From Dissophora ornata (Eukaryota > Mortierellomycota > Mortierellomycetes > Mortierellales > Mortierellaceae), in NCBI GenBank assembly GCA_025201705.1, contig MU617338.1:1-15540 (forward strand): a DNA stretch of 15,540 bases, written 5' to 3'. The position numbers and the translations under genes are program-made. Positions 1 through 9,035 of this stretch are shown here, piece by piece (position 1 is the stretch's first letter; the number at the start of each line of letters is the position of its first letter). The notes below the pieces were generated by a model. That model did not search any database. It was not told where the DNA came from and saw only the letters and a list, made by a program, of their open reading frames with translations.

Positions 1-61
1 CCCCCCCACGGGAATCCTTCAGCACGCATTTGCCTCTCAGTTGTAGATGCGAACAATATAA

Positions 62-67
62 TTTATT
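62..67 (-). terminator. Candidate poly(A) signal of the Kre9-like gene
   Basis: AATAAA reads on the minus strand, about 120 bases beyond the stop codon of the minus-strand gene that ends at 189. The surrounding 50-75 stretch is AT-rich, as expected near a fungal cleavage site. Position and motif are seen; its use is inferred. Confidence 0.4.
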
Positions 68-188
68 ATACAATTGGATTTATGTTGCAAAATGATATGC
101 GCTATAGCAGGTAGTAATGTGACATGGACGATGCAGTGGGAGGAGAGAGAGATAAGACTTGGGGTCAATATGACGACAGTTGCCTGCC

Positions 189-1625
189 TCACAAGGCTCC
201 CTCAGCGACCCAGAACCGTCGAGTGATGGACTCGTACCGGTCAATGACCCGTCCTCCGCTGGGAAAGTCCCACCCCTCCATGTACTCGCCGTGGCTCACT
301 CTGCCTTTGGAACCTAAAGCATCAGAGCGATCGAGGGCTGAGGAACCGTTGGTGCCCTGAATCTCGACCACGACCATCTGTACCCTGAGACGGTAAAAGG
401 CCTGAGGCACACGCTCGCGAATCTGCAGGTACTGGAATTTTGTCTCAGCAGGGACATTCCTCACCAAAACCGAGACCAGCTCAAGAGTATCGTCCTCCAC
501 AAGCTCGACCAACATTTTGGCAACAAAAGTCCTGTTGTTATCTCGAAGGGAGTGGTATAGACTCATATCAATATTCTTGTCCATCATCAAGCGAAGTCGC
601 GTCTGGGTGTACTCCAAAAGCTCGGCGACGCGTGCAGGCACCTTCCATTCGAGAGTATAGGGTGCCATGGTATAGACCTTTTGATGAAGTCCAAAGGTGT
701 GCTCGAGTTCGATTGGTTGGACCACATTAGGGTATTCCTCTCGAAACTCGTCTGATGAAAACTCTAGGGGTTGGTTTTCCCTGTGACCCTTGTAATAGTC
801 ATCGTGGTTGATATCTTGAGCCACCGTGTTTCCTTCGCTGGCTGCTTCCGCAGCGACTGCAGATCCTCGTGTGACTTTGCGCGCTCTGCGTGCAATGTTG
901 ATATCAGATCGCCGGAGGATAGATGGGATACTCTTGCCGTTCTTGGAATTTGAGGTCGTCGTATCTTGTATCGCATTTGCCTTTGTAGTCGTTGGTGAGG
1001 TGGTGGTGGTGGTTGTGGATAAGGTCTTTGGGGTTGTTGATAGGAATGAGGTTTTTACTTGGACAGTGGCAGGTTTCTGACTTCTTCCATCGTAAAGCTC
1101 CAGGACCAACATGTATGAAGCATCCTCAGGAAGTTTTGATGGAACCCAGACTTGAGCGGAACCCTTTTGAAAGGGTATAAAGCGCTTTAGCGAGTGAATC
1201 TTTTTGTTGGTTTTCGAGTCGACGAGGATGATATCGACAGTTGTATCCTTGGGTAACCGCTTGGCGTATTTTTTGGACCACCGAACACGCTCGACTGAGC
1301 CTGCGTGCCAGACAGAGTTTGGGTCGGGGAGGAGAAGCAATGGAGGGTCTGGTTCAGAGGGGGATGATGAGGATTTTGAGGGCGAGGAAGGGGAGGAGGG
1401 TTGGCGTTTCTTGACGAGTGGAGAGTTTGTGGGTTTCTTATTCTTCTTCTTGGACGTTGATTTGGATGGCGAGGATGTGGTAGAGAGCGCTGGCTTTGGC
1501 TGGTTCTTTGGTGCTGACGAAGATAGTGATGTGGGAAGGGCATGGGTGGTTGAGGGAGTGGAGAGGAGAGTCAGGGACACCACGAGGCTCAAGCTGAGCA
1601 GTATGGCAGACCGAGTGAGCTTCAT
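189..1625 (-). CDS. Secreted protein with Kre9/Knh1-like (Ser-Thr-rich cell-wall) domain
   Basis: Single-exon gene of 478 residues. The frame stays open 81 codons further upstream, but I start at 1625: this ATG opens a good signal peptide (residues 1-29, hydrophobic core ILLSLSLVVSLTLL, ending THA), and a TATAAATA box lies inside the longer version. Residues 30-95 are a Ser/Pro/Lys-rich linker with a KKR dibasic site at 72-74. Residues about 98-178 fit the Kre9/Knh1 fold family: LLPDPNSVWHAGS, RVRWS, VDIILVD, GSAQVWVPSKLPEDASYMLVL. A Thr-rich stretch follows (203-214), then a basic linker (238-253, RRSDINIARRARK). A conserved-looking C-terminal part (about 303-422) starts with a similar APYTLEWKVP strand and may be a second beta-sandwich. 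No C-terminal GPI or membrane signal is visible. Family members act in cell-wall beta-glucan assembly or are GPI-anchored wall proteins; the exact role here is unknown. Confidence 0.8.
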   Translation of the reverse strand: MKLTRSAILLSLSLVVSLTLLSTPSTTHALPTSLSSSAPKNQPKPALSTTSSPSKSTSKKKNKKPTNSPLVKKRQPSSPSSPSKSSSSPSEPDPPLLLLPDPNSVWHAGSVERVRWSKKYAKRLPKDTTVDIILVDSKTNKKIHSLKRFIPFQKGSAQVWVPSKLPEDASYMLVLELYDGRSQKPATVQVKTSFLSTTPKTLSTTTTTTSPTTTKANAIQDTTTSNSKNGKSIPSILRRSDINIARRARKVTRGSAVAAEAASEGNTVAQDINHDDYYKGHRENQPLEFSSDEFREEYPNVVQPIELEHTFGLHQKVYTMAPYTLEWKVPARVAELLEYTQTRLRLMMDKNIDMSLYHSLRDNNRTFVAKMLVELVEDDTLELVSVLVRNVPAETKFQYLQIRERVPQAFYRLRVQMVVVEIQGTNGSSALDRSDALGSKGRVSHGEYMEGWDFPSGGRVIDRYESITRRFWVAEGAL

Positions 1626-1744
1626 GACTGTGGGATGGAGAGGAGATGGTGATGGTGGCAGACCAACGAAGAATGGAGAATGAGAGACACAGATGGGAAG
1701 CAGAGGGAAAGAAGCGGGAGGAGGGGGGGGGGGCATGCTGTGGG

Positions 1745-1752
1745 TATTTATA
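1745..1752 (-). promoter_or_regulatory. TATA box of the Kre9-like gene
   Basis: TATAAATA on the minus strand, about 120 bases upstream of the chosen ATG at 1625. A run of 12 G on the plus strand (about 1722-1733) lies between box and start, so the 5' leader would carry a poly-C tract. The box supports the downstream ATG over the longer open frame. Confidence 0.55.
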
Positions 1753-2617
1753 CCGACCGTTTGTGGCCTTGTGTTATTTTTATTTTTACAGCATTTTTGT
1801 TTGTTTTCTGTCGCCTCTTGAATGCTGCTGCTCGGGCAAAGCAATCCCTGCCGCTCCAAGATACCCACCCAAGCTCTTCTGCAGTGCCCATCAACGCAGA
1901 GAGTTCCATGCTACCGACTCCCCATTCCTCGGCCACTGCGGGCCCTGGCTCCCTTGCAGACAGAATCGAGTCCCCGCTTGAATGCCATAGGGTGTGATCC
2001 ACACCAGGAACCTAAAGATATTTATCCCAAGGTCGTGGCCACCAGGGTTCTTATTCAGGTCCATATGTCATTCCATCCATACACTCCATACACTCCATAC
2101 ATTATCCATATACGTCTTGCTTGATATTTCACCGGACAAATCATCGTTGCGGCGTTGGGAAGGGGGTGCAGGTACTGACATTGAGGGGGATGCAATTTAA
2201 CGAATTCCTCTGTCGATTGGACCGATGAGGGGGGTGATGATCGCCGTCCATTTTCCTCAGAGAGGAAAAGGAATGTCCAAGTGGCGTTTCTTGATCCCTG
2301 TCTGTTCCTGCATCCGACAAGAGTACCCGCGCTTTCGCGTATTATGTGAGCTGCTGGAGTGCTCGCAATAACGTTCCCCAATGTACGACCTCATTTATAT
2401 TCTTGCATTTCCACGATCACCGTTTGCTCGGACGTTTCTGTTTCCTTTGTTTCTTATTTCCACCGCCCCCTTCATTAATCCAACAAACTTTGCTTCCACA
2501 ATTTTTGAAGTGAGTCCCGGGGAAGATGTGTTGCTTCACCGTCGACCACACACACACAAAAGCAAGCCTAGGGTAGAGCGGGGATGGAAGGCATGGGTCT
2601 TTGTTACATCGTACATC

Positions 2618-2667
2618 CTCTCTCTCTCTCTCTCTCTCACTCTCACTCTCACTCTCTCACTCTCACG
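2618..2667. repeat. CT microsatellite
   Basis: Interrupted (CT)n tract alternating with CTCACT units, about 50 bases long. Purely low complexity. It makes the overlapping open frames on both strands look protein-like (SLSLSL / RERERE), so those frames were discarded. Confidence 0.9.
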
Positions 2668-3148
2668 TCTTGTACCAACGTTTCTCCCTGTTTCATAGTA
2701 ACTGGCTTTCCTTTGCGTCCTGGACACTTGTGGAAAGTTAATGACGAAGGGAAAGGAGAGCCCTTTGTTTGGCACACACACACACGATTTCTGAACAATA
2801 AATTGCAATATAAAAAAAAATCCCTAAACGCCAAATACAGTAGTCCAAACTTTGCATAAATTACGTGTTGTAAGTAAGCTATTGCTGACCATTACGGTCC
2901 ACACTCTATCATCAAGGCCACACACATGCCGCCTAGGATTGGACGCGTGGGACAAGGCTCGGAGAATAGAGAAGGTGTGATAATAATGAGATTGACAATG
3001 CCAGACGAAGGATGACACAGTGAGGATGGATGCACTGCCACATCCTAGTGTAGTGGGTGGAGTAAAGTCTATTTATTTCGGAATGGGCATCGCACTCTTC
3101 GAGTCGGGCGCAACGACTGCTCTAGGCAGGGGCCGGACAGCCGCACTG

Positions 3149-3172
3149 TCTCTCTCTCTCTCTCTCTCTCTC
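3149..3172. repeat. CT microsatellite
   Basis: Uninterrupted (TC)n run of about 12 units in the gene-free stretch. Confidence 0.9.
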
Positions 3173-3516
3173 TGCACTGAGGCATCCTGCTGACATCAAC
3201 GCGCAATAATGGAATATAAAACTTCAATTATTGCTACAAGCCATGCAAATGTATGAACGATACATGTACGATTCGTGTGGTACACTTTGAGCAAGGGCAC
3301 ATTCCTTTGTTTATTTCCGTCCGTTGTACGTGTGCACCGTAGGAGAAGAAGGTAGCTGGAGAGCTATTTTGCTGCACAATGGCTTTGTTGTGGCGACTAG
3401 CCCCGTACATTCACATTCACACGTACCAAACCCGTCGCAATTTTTTGTGTTGATTGAGCAGAGAAAAAAAGAAACGCCACCAAAGCAGGAGTAACGTGCA
3501 TTGTGGGTAATGGGGG

Positions 3517-3537
3517 GTGCAGTGCAGTGCAGTGCAG
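3517..3537. repeat. GTGCA pentanucleotide repeat
   Basis: Four perfect tandem GTGCA units followed by a degenerate one. A short repeat in the presumed upstream region of the DCN1-like gene, with no sign of function. Confidence 0.85.
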
Positions 3538-4037
3538 CGCGTGCATTCTGTGTCCTTCCTTCGCCATTGCTGTCGTTCGGTCGTAAGAGAGCTTGTCTGA
3601 TCTTGGGTGCCACCACTTCGCCACTCTTCCCTTCTTCTGTCCATCAGGAATCCACATCACCTCCGCTCTGTCCCTTTGCAGACACAGTCTTGCTTGCGTA
3701 CACACACAACACCTGCTTCCACCTTGTCATTCATTCCACTCTCTTGATTCTCCACACGCGCCAGGTAGGTCAAGGACTCTGCGGGTTGCCCGGTAGCTCT
3801 ACTTCAGGAGGCAGGATCCCCTTTCGCATGCATACCTTTCGTTTGTTGAATCCATCTTGTTTCTGCATGAGGAGCCTTTTTTTTTTTTTTTTGGCCATGA
3901 CTCAACGACTACACCATACACGCTGCGTCTGCACCACTGCATATGCTCATTTTCCTTGTCCTGACCATGGAGAGCTTTCTTGACTTCTATGGATTGAAAC
4001 AATAGCCCCCCCACCCACCACCTCCAGGCTCACGACC

Positions 4038-6345
4038 ATGCCGCCCAAACGAAAGGCAGCCGAGACCACTTCTGAGAATGGCCCTGCCAAAGTCGCAAAG
4101 GCCCCTTCTACACGAGATAAGAAGCTTGCAGCAAAGGCAGCGACGAATGAAACAACAGCCTCCAAGACGACCAAGGCAGCCAAGGCGACCAAGACAGCAA
4201 AGACAGCCAATACGACCAAAGCCAGTAAGGGCAGCAAACAAATAGAGGCAGCTGTTGACAAGGCAAGTATCGTTCTCTGGGCTCACAGGCATTGTGCGCG
4301 CCCTGTTTGGCGCAATGCAAAAAGGAAGAACAGTCCCCTCCTGCACCCTTGGACTGCACCTCCTCCGTCCTCTGGACTTTTCTCCTTACTTTCCCGCAAA
4401 GCAAACGCACTCGACACATCCCCTCTGCTTCTTCTCCCGCCTGTCCCCCTCCCTGATATAATTGCTGCTGCCCCTCCGCTCGAAACCCCGCAAGGATCAC
4501 AAAGACATCATATACCCGGCACATCGTACACACACACTCATATCTGTACCGAATTGCACGCTACACGCACACAAACCGAACCTACCACCACCCTGCAACA
4601 CCATGGGCAACAAGAACAGCACAACCAAAGACAACAGTTACAAAACAAGAGGAATAAGGGTCGACACAACTACAGGATCGTCATTTCGCTCCACGTAAGG
4701 GCCTTTGAAATGTCACGCAGAGCTGTATGCATGCATCGACTGGCCCATCACACGAGCGTAGTGTCCTTCATACCCCCACGCTGACATCACCATTGACATC
4801 TTGAGTAGACTCAAGAATAACGACATTGTAGGCAGCAAACCGGCTTCAACCCCCAGCTTTACACCACAAACAACACCTTCGACAAAAGTATGTCCCTTAT
4901 CTCACCCCCCTCCTCCCTCCTCCACACCTCCTCCACACCTCCTCCACACCCCCTCCACCGCCCCGCCCAAGGAAACCCCGTCCTAACCCCGTGGCTTGTT
5001 TTTCGTTGCTCTTCGTCTTTAGAAAGTCTTTGATCAAGACCGATGCGACGCTTGGTTCAAGACATACACAGGTAAGAAAGAGCAGCACTGGCTACAAATT
5101 ATCTGGCTGGATTTGGCATTTGTCACCAGAGTCCTAACCCTCCCAATTTGCTGGTCCCACCCACCCACAAAAGGTCAGGAGGATGACGAGGATTTTGATC
5201 CGTATCAAATCGGACCCAATGGCATTGCAAAGTTATGCGACGACATTGGCGTGTCTTTAGAAGGTGTAAGTCACTCCGCTTCACCACACACATTGCTTGC
5301 GCGTCGCAGCAGAGCTGTCGCTGAGGTGTGCTTCCTCACAAAAAAGAGGACCAGTGATTTCTTTTTGCTTAAATTAAATCGATGCACTGTGACATCCCCC
5401 CTGCTGCAAATAGGTTGACATGTTGGTCCTGGCCTTCCACTTGAAAGCTGACACGATGCGTAAGTGGCCGCAGCATAGGAAGGACGAATTCTAGTTGATT
5501 TGGTGACTCACCACGTGCCCTTCTCTTATTTTATCGTCTTCTGTAGCTATTTTTACCAAGGAAGAGTGGACCAAGGGAATGAAGATACTGGGGTAAGTGG
5601 CTACCATCTATCCAGTGACGTTTGCGATTGAATATCATTGTTTGACATATTAAAATCTTTGAATCTCCAGGGTCGATTCAGCAGAAAAACTCAAAGCCAA
5701 GATGCCCACCTTAGTGGAGAGACTGAAGAATCCTCAACAATTCAAAGAGTTTTATCGCTACATTTTCATGTTTGCCAAGGACTCTGAACAAAAGTGCATG
5801 CCTTTGGAGGCAAGTGGTTGTTTCTGTTGCACGATTGACCATGATTGATTGTCTTCAAAGCACGACTCGGAGCTTTAGCTAACGAACTTGCGTACAATGG
5901 ATATTGCTACATTAGACTGCCTGTGCCATGATTCAAACCGTGATGAAAGGAAGACCACATGAAAAGCGCTTTGTGGAGTTTTTGGAGGTAAGTGAGCGAA
6001 AAGCTCGTCCTGCTATAGACAAATCATAGCATTATCAATATCAACGTCAATATAAACTTATGACAATGTATCTTTGTATCTGGATGTAGGTAAAGAAACC
6101 AGTTAAAGTCATCAACAAGGACCAGTGGTACAACTTTCTGGACTTTTCCGACTCGATTGCTGAGGACATGTCCAACTATGATGGCGCAAGTTCGGCTTGT
6201 AAGTGATCGGAAGATCTCGAAGTGTCAGTCGAAATTATTTTTTTCCAAAAAAAAAAATACTGACCCGACGTTGTTTTCGATTCGTTCTCTAGGGCCTGTT
6301 CTTTTAGATGAATATGTCGAGTGGCGGAATGAAGAGTCTTCCTAA
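4038..6345 (+). CDS. DCN1-like protein (cullin neddylation, DCUN1D4/5 type)
   Basis: Multi-exon gene. Supported exons: 4809-4887, 5023-5071, 5174-5265, 5414-5459, 5547-5592, 5671-5809, 5916-5987, 6090-6198 and 6293-6345 (TAA). Joined, they give a full cullin-binding PONY domain: VFDQDRCDAWFKTYT, IGPNGIAKLCDDIGVSLEG, LVLAFHLKADTM, FTKEEWTKGMKILG, FYRYIFMFAKD, NKDQWYNFLDFSDSIAEDMS and the DAD-patch-like WPVLLDEYVEW. Most introns are 78-148 bases with CTAAC/CTGAC branch sites. The front is less certain: exon 4038-4262 encodes a basic Lys/Ala-rich tail with NLS-like PPKRK, ending at a GC donor, then probably an exon ending at 4694 (acceptor 4494 or 4614). The 4614 choice gives 329 residues. DCN1 proteins are co-E3s that bring the NEDD8 E2 to cullins. 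There is no UBA domain, and the basic N-terminus resembles animal DCUN1D4/5 (nuclear). Two introns (4263 and 5810-5915) use GC donors. Confidence 0.88.
4603..4694 (+). other. Possible alternative first exon of the DCN1-like gene
   Basis: An ATG in strong context (ACACCATGGGC) opens a frame starting MGNKNSTT that stays open to a GTAAGG donor at 4695. Splicing to TAG at 4808 (branch site GCTGACA about 25 bases before) joins it in frame to exon 4809-4887. The start has Gly2 and Ser6, the N-myristoylation pattern. The same bases could instead be an internal exon downstream of 4038-4262. Which is used cannot be decided from sequence alone. Confidence 0.35.
5810..5915 (+). other. GC-AG intron in the DCN1-like gene
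   Basis: The donor reads GAG|GCAAGT and the acceptor ACATTAG|ACT. A CTAAC branch site lies at about 5878-5882. The joined peptide MPLE-TACAMIQ matches the DCN1 family continuously in phase 0, and no GT donor nearby restores the frame. It fits the known consensus of GC-AG introns. Confidence 0.85.
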
Positions 6346-6868
6346 AGGATGAAAAGGGTCAACATAGCGGATCTTGACAACATGGAAATTGCATATGATA
6401 GATGCTGCTCAACAAGCATAGGAAGTACAGCGCAAACAAAAAGAGCAACTGCAGCGCTACCAAGGATCAACAGAAGGCACTATGGCTTCACTTTCTTTTT
6501 CGATCATTAAACGGGGGCCGTGTGTACCAATTGACAGACATGTTTAGAATGAAACAAGAGTTGACATCTAATAGGATGGTGTCACTGGCAAACAAGACTT
6601 CACCCTCTCTACCCTGTGAGTGTGACTTGAAACACATTTCATATCCACGCTTGTCTTTACATTTTGATTTGCGTAGATTGAAATGACACGCATTGGGGGT
6701 CGTTTTCTTTATTGAAAAAAAATGGTGCCAAATCGCCTTGAATACTTGGTAAATACATTTTCCTACGTCAAGTCTAGGATTAAAAACTAAAAAGTTTTTT
6801 TTTTTTTTTGGGAATGTGTGACACTGAGTCTTGAGAGACGTGTGAGTTGTTGTTGTTGAAATGGGGGT
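6346..6868. other. Convergent 3' region between the DCN1-like and ML-domain genes
   Basis: No supported gene. A 94-codon plus-strand open frame at 6402-6686 has no recognisable domain and is probably 3' UTR or spacer. On the minus strand AATAAA at 6708-6713 lies about 155 bases past the stop of the ML-domain gene. On the plus strand ATTAAA near 6505 is a weak candidate signal for the DCN1-like gene. A run of 15 T lies just before 6811. Confidence 0.45.
6708..6713 (-). terminator. Candidate poly(A) signal of the ML-domain gene
   Basis: AATAAA on the minus strand about 155 bases downstream of the stop at 6869-6871. Motif and spacing are seen; use is inferred. Confidence 0.4.
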
Positions 6869-7451
6869 TTAGCAGTTCTGGGCGGTGACAGTCGCGGCCT
6901 GGCAGAACAGGACGTTGCCGTCTCCGTTCGTGGCCTCGATGGTGAGAGAAACGGGGACCTGAAAGGGTTTTGGAGAAAGAAAAAAAAATAATAATAACGC
7001 GTCAGTCTTGGATCAATGCGGAAAAAAAATGTAGCGCAAACATTCGCTGCTAGTCTTTTTTTTTTCCACTTTTGGGAGGAGGAGACTTTACGTTGGCAGG
7101 AGCCGTGTCCTTGATGAACAGACAATAAGTGATAGATGTCAAAGTGACGGGGATAGGGCAATTGTATCCTTTAGCCGCCATGAGAGCACACAAGTCCTGG
7201 GTATCGGAGTACACATTAACACCAAGGTACGAGCCCGTGATCGAAAGCGTCGCTCCCGCGGTGACAGGGGCGTTCAACTGGCCAGTACCGGTGGCGCAGG
7301 TGGTGCTGTTGATACACAGAGGGTAAGGTGACAATGTAAAGCTGTTGATGGTCAGATCGGTCGCGCCGGTTGCGCAGTTCGTGAACGGAACTTGGGCCTG
7401 AGCGACAGCGGCGACGGCAAAGAGGGCGGTGATGGAGGCGATGAACTTCAT
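6869..7451 (-). CDS. Secreted ML-domain lipid-binding protein (NPC2 / PG-PI transfer type)
   Basis: Two exons: 7451-7092 (120 codons) and 6958-6869 (29 codons plus stop), for 149 residues. The intron 7091-6959 (133 bases) has GTAAAG at its start, a CTGAC branch site and a CTTTCAG end, in phase 0. Residues 1-19 are a signal peptide (MKFIASITALFAVAAVAQAQ). The rest fits the ML (MD-2-related lipid-recognition) family: FTNCATGATDLTINSFTLSPYPLC near the mature start, TAGATLSITGSYLGVNVYSDTQDLCALM in the middle, CPIPVTLTSITYC, then exon 2 with VPVSLTIEATNGDGNVLFCQ and the final NC. Six or more cysteines suit the disulfide-bonded beta sandwich. Length is normal for the family. Members bind sterols or phospholipids in vacuole, ER lumen or outside the cell; the ligand here is not known. 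The intron restores the conserved VLFC strand. Confidence 0.85.
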
Positions 7452-7557
7452 GGTTTTCGTTTGCTTGTTCGGTAAGGAGGGTAGGTGGGTGGGTGAGGAA
7501 GGAAGAGGATGTGCTTTGGTGGATGAGGAAAAAAAAAAGCGAGAGAAGAATGAGGAT

Positions 7558-7565
7558 CTTTTATA
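7558..7565 (-). promoter_or_regulatory. TATA box of the ML-domain gene
   Basis: TATAAAAG on the minus strand, about 107 bases upstream of the ATG at 7451. The leader between is C/T-rich when read on the minus strand, as in many highly expressed fungal genes. Confidence 0.6.
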
Positions 7566-7651
7566 CGCGTCAAAAATGTTGATGAAGAGTGTATCAAGGT
7601 CAACTGAAATGGTATCCCAATACAAATGGCGTCGTTTGTGTGATAACACGC

Positions 7652-8161
7652 ATGTGGAAACATTCTAACTAGCCTCCATCAGTCCATTCAGTTGAATGAG
7701 AATTAACAGTGGTTGCGGAAGAAAGAGGATCTATTGACCAAAAAAAAAAAAACGTCGAATGGCGTATTGAATAGGGTTTCGGTGAATATGGACAGCATGG
7801 CATCTCGGGAAGGACCATTTCGTGTTTTTTTTATTTGTGGGTGTCTTTTTGCAAAACGCGAGGAGAGTGCTTGCAAAAGTGGGCTAGCAGCGCCTCAAGT
7901 CCGCAATGTGTAATGTATGTATATCGCGCATGCATGCATGCATACATATCGCACATGTATCGAATACGGTACTGGGCTTGGCGTTGGATTACAAAAGTTG
8001 CTTCCGTGGAGTTGTGAAAATCTACCTATTCTTTTTCTATTCTAGTTCAGCGACAAAGAATTTGAGAGAGAGAGTGTGTGTGTGAGAGAGAGAGAAGAAG
8101 AAGGAGGAGAAGGAGGAGGAGGAGGAAGGCGACGGCGGTGGTTGAACTGAATGGGTGTAGT
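7652..8161. other. Intergenic region, no supported gene
   Basis: Open frames here have no domain, signal or splice logic. It holds 13 A at about 7740-7752, an alternating GCATGCATGCATGCATA palindromic run near 7928-7944, and a long purine tract (GA, GGA units) at 8062-8131. The tract explains the Pro/Ser-rich minus-strand frame across it. Confidence 0.5.
8062..8131. repeat. Purine-rich GA / GGA low-complexity tract
   Basis: About 70 bases almost entirely A and G, with a short GT interruption. It directly precedes the dispersed repeat copy that starts near 8162. Confidence 0.9.
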
Positions 8162-8627
8162 GATACCACTGTGCATCTTACCGTGATGACGTCCTCTTCC
8201 TCTTCTTCTTTTGTTCTTGCTCAAGCCACGTGGAAATAAAAAGGAACACAGTCTGTTTGTCTGACAAGGGAGCAAGAGATGGGGCCCGGCTTGTTTTTTT
8301 GAATGTTCCGAAACGTTTTTTTTTTTTTTTTTTTTTTTTTTTGTAGACCGCTTGTGTTTTGCCTCTGCGCAGTATTTCAGTGTCGTTTTAATGCGTTACA
8401 ATATTTTAATGCACATGCAATGCAGATGGGCCCACATTTTGCTTCTTTTTTGTTTAAGGGAGAATGTTTTGACCCCGATAGAATTCTGCAAACATTTTGA
8501 CGCGTAATTTATTATTTGTCTCTTGTCGGTACAACACAAACAATACGAACATTGTAAACTATCGTCTCAAAACAAAAAAACGCCAGATCCATTTATTGCA
8601 TGTGCTCTCAAAAAAGGAAAAAAAAAA
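8162..8627 (+). repeat. Dispersed repeat, copy A
   Basis: This stretch matches 15045-15540 in the same orientation and the same order of blocks: GATACCACTG, a TCTTCC-rich run ending GCTC(A/G)AGCCA, a poly-T block (27 T here at 8316-8342), GCGTTACA with ATTTTAATGCA, AGAATTCTG(C/T)AAACA, TTGACGCGTA with GTACAACA, and finally 38 identical bases at 8590-8627 ending in an A-rich tail. Between blocks the copies are diverged and contain indels. The A-rich 3' end could mark a retroposed element, but no RNA polymerase III boxes or coding capacity are seen. It is of unknown class. Confidence 0.7.
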
Positions 8628-8877
8628 GGGTATCGCATCGTGTTCTCCTGGAATTAGTTGCGGAAAAGAAGGATCTTGTCGATTGGAATGAGGAATAGTC
8701 CAACTTTCGACGACTAGCAGCGTTTATCCGGCAAGACATGGCAATGACTACAGGTTTATTTTGGATTTTGGATATTATTCGACTTCTTTATTATATTCAA
8801 GCCTCCCACCCCCGTCCGCTATTGCTTATTGCCACCGACGCTCCGCGCTGCGAGTGACCCCTTCGAATTCTTGGCTA

Positions 8878-9024
8878 GGATGCGAGGACCGTCGCCTTGG
8901 CCTTGTCCAGCTCGATCTTCTGTAGAACCTTGGATAGTGGGGACCACGGTGCTCGTCTCTTGTTGTTCCACCCCGTGCTGAAAGCGTCCTGGCTCCATGC
9001 CGCCTCTTTTGGTTTCGATGAGAT
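8878..9024 (-). mobile_element. Probable retroelement relic (DIRS / tyrosine-recombinase type suspected)
   Basis: A minus-strand frame of about 49 residues, ending in a stop at 8875-8877, contains DAFSTGW, then APWSPLSKVLQKIELDKAKAT. The spacing DAF-x3-W ... PW-x-L-x-KVL-x-KI-x2-DKA-x-AT resembles the region after the RNase H domain in DIRS-like and related retrotransposons. There the text runs into a conserved W-x-P segment; here it stops instead. It is far too short for a working element and frameshifted relative to the sequence on either side. Similarity is from memory of the family, not a search, so the call is tentative. Confidence 0.35.
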
Positions 9025-9035
9025 GGCCACAATAA

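Larger units (their letters stand above)
1869..4037. other. Intergenic region without a supported gene; microsatellite-rich
   Basis: No open frame here has a recognisable domain, signal peptide or consistent splice pattern. It holds low-complexity DNA: a 9-base repeat (about ACTCCATAC, three units) at 2077-2100, CT tracts at 2618-2667 and 3149-3172, CA runs near 2547-2560 and 2773-2786, a GTGCA repeat at 3517-3537, and 16 T at 3877-3892. The stretch just before 4038 is C-rich and probably holds the promoter and leader of the DCN1-like gene. No clear TATA box is seen for that gene. Confidence 0.5.

Noticed and set aside
2536..2834. Overlapping open frames over the CT repeat on both strands
   Set aside because: They are translations of a microsatellite (SLSLSL / RERERE), with no other coding evidence.
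4038..4784. Single 248-residue open frame at the start of the DCN1-like gene
   Set aside because: After residue 75 it becomes Pro/Leu/His-rich pyrimidine-tract translation, typical of intron read-through. A GC donor fits at 4263.
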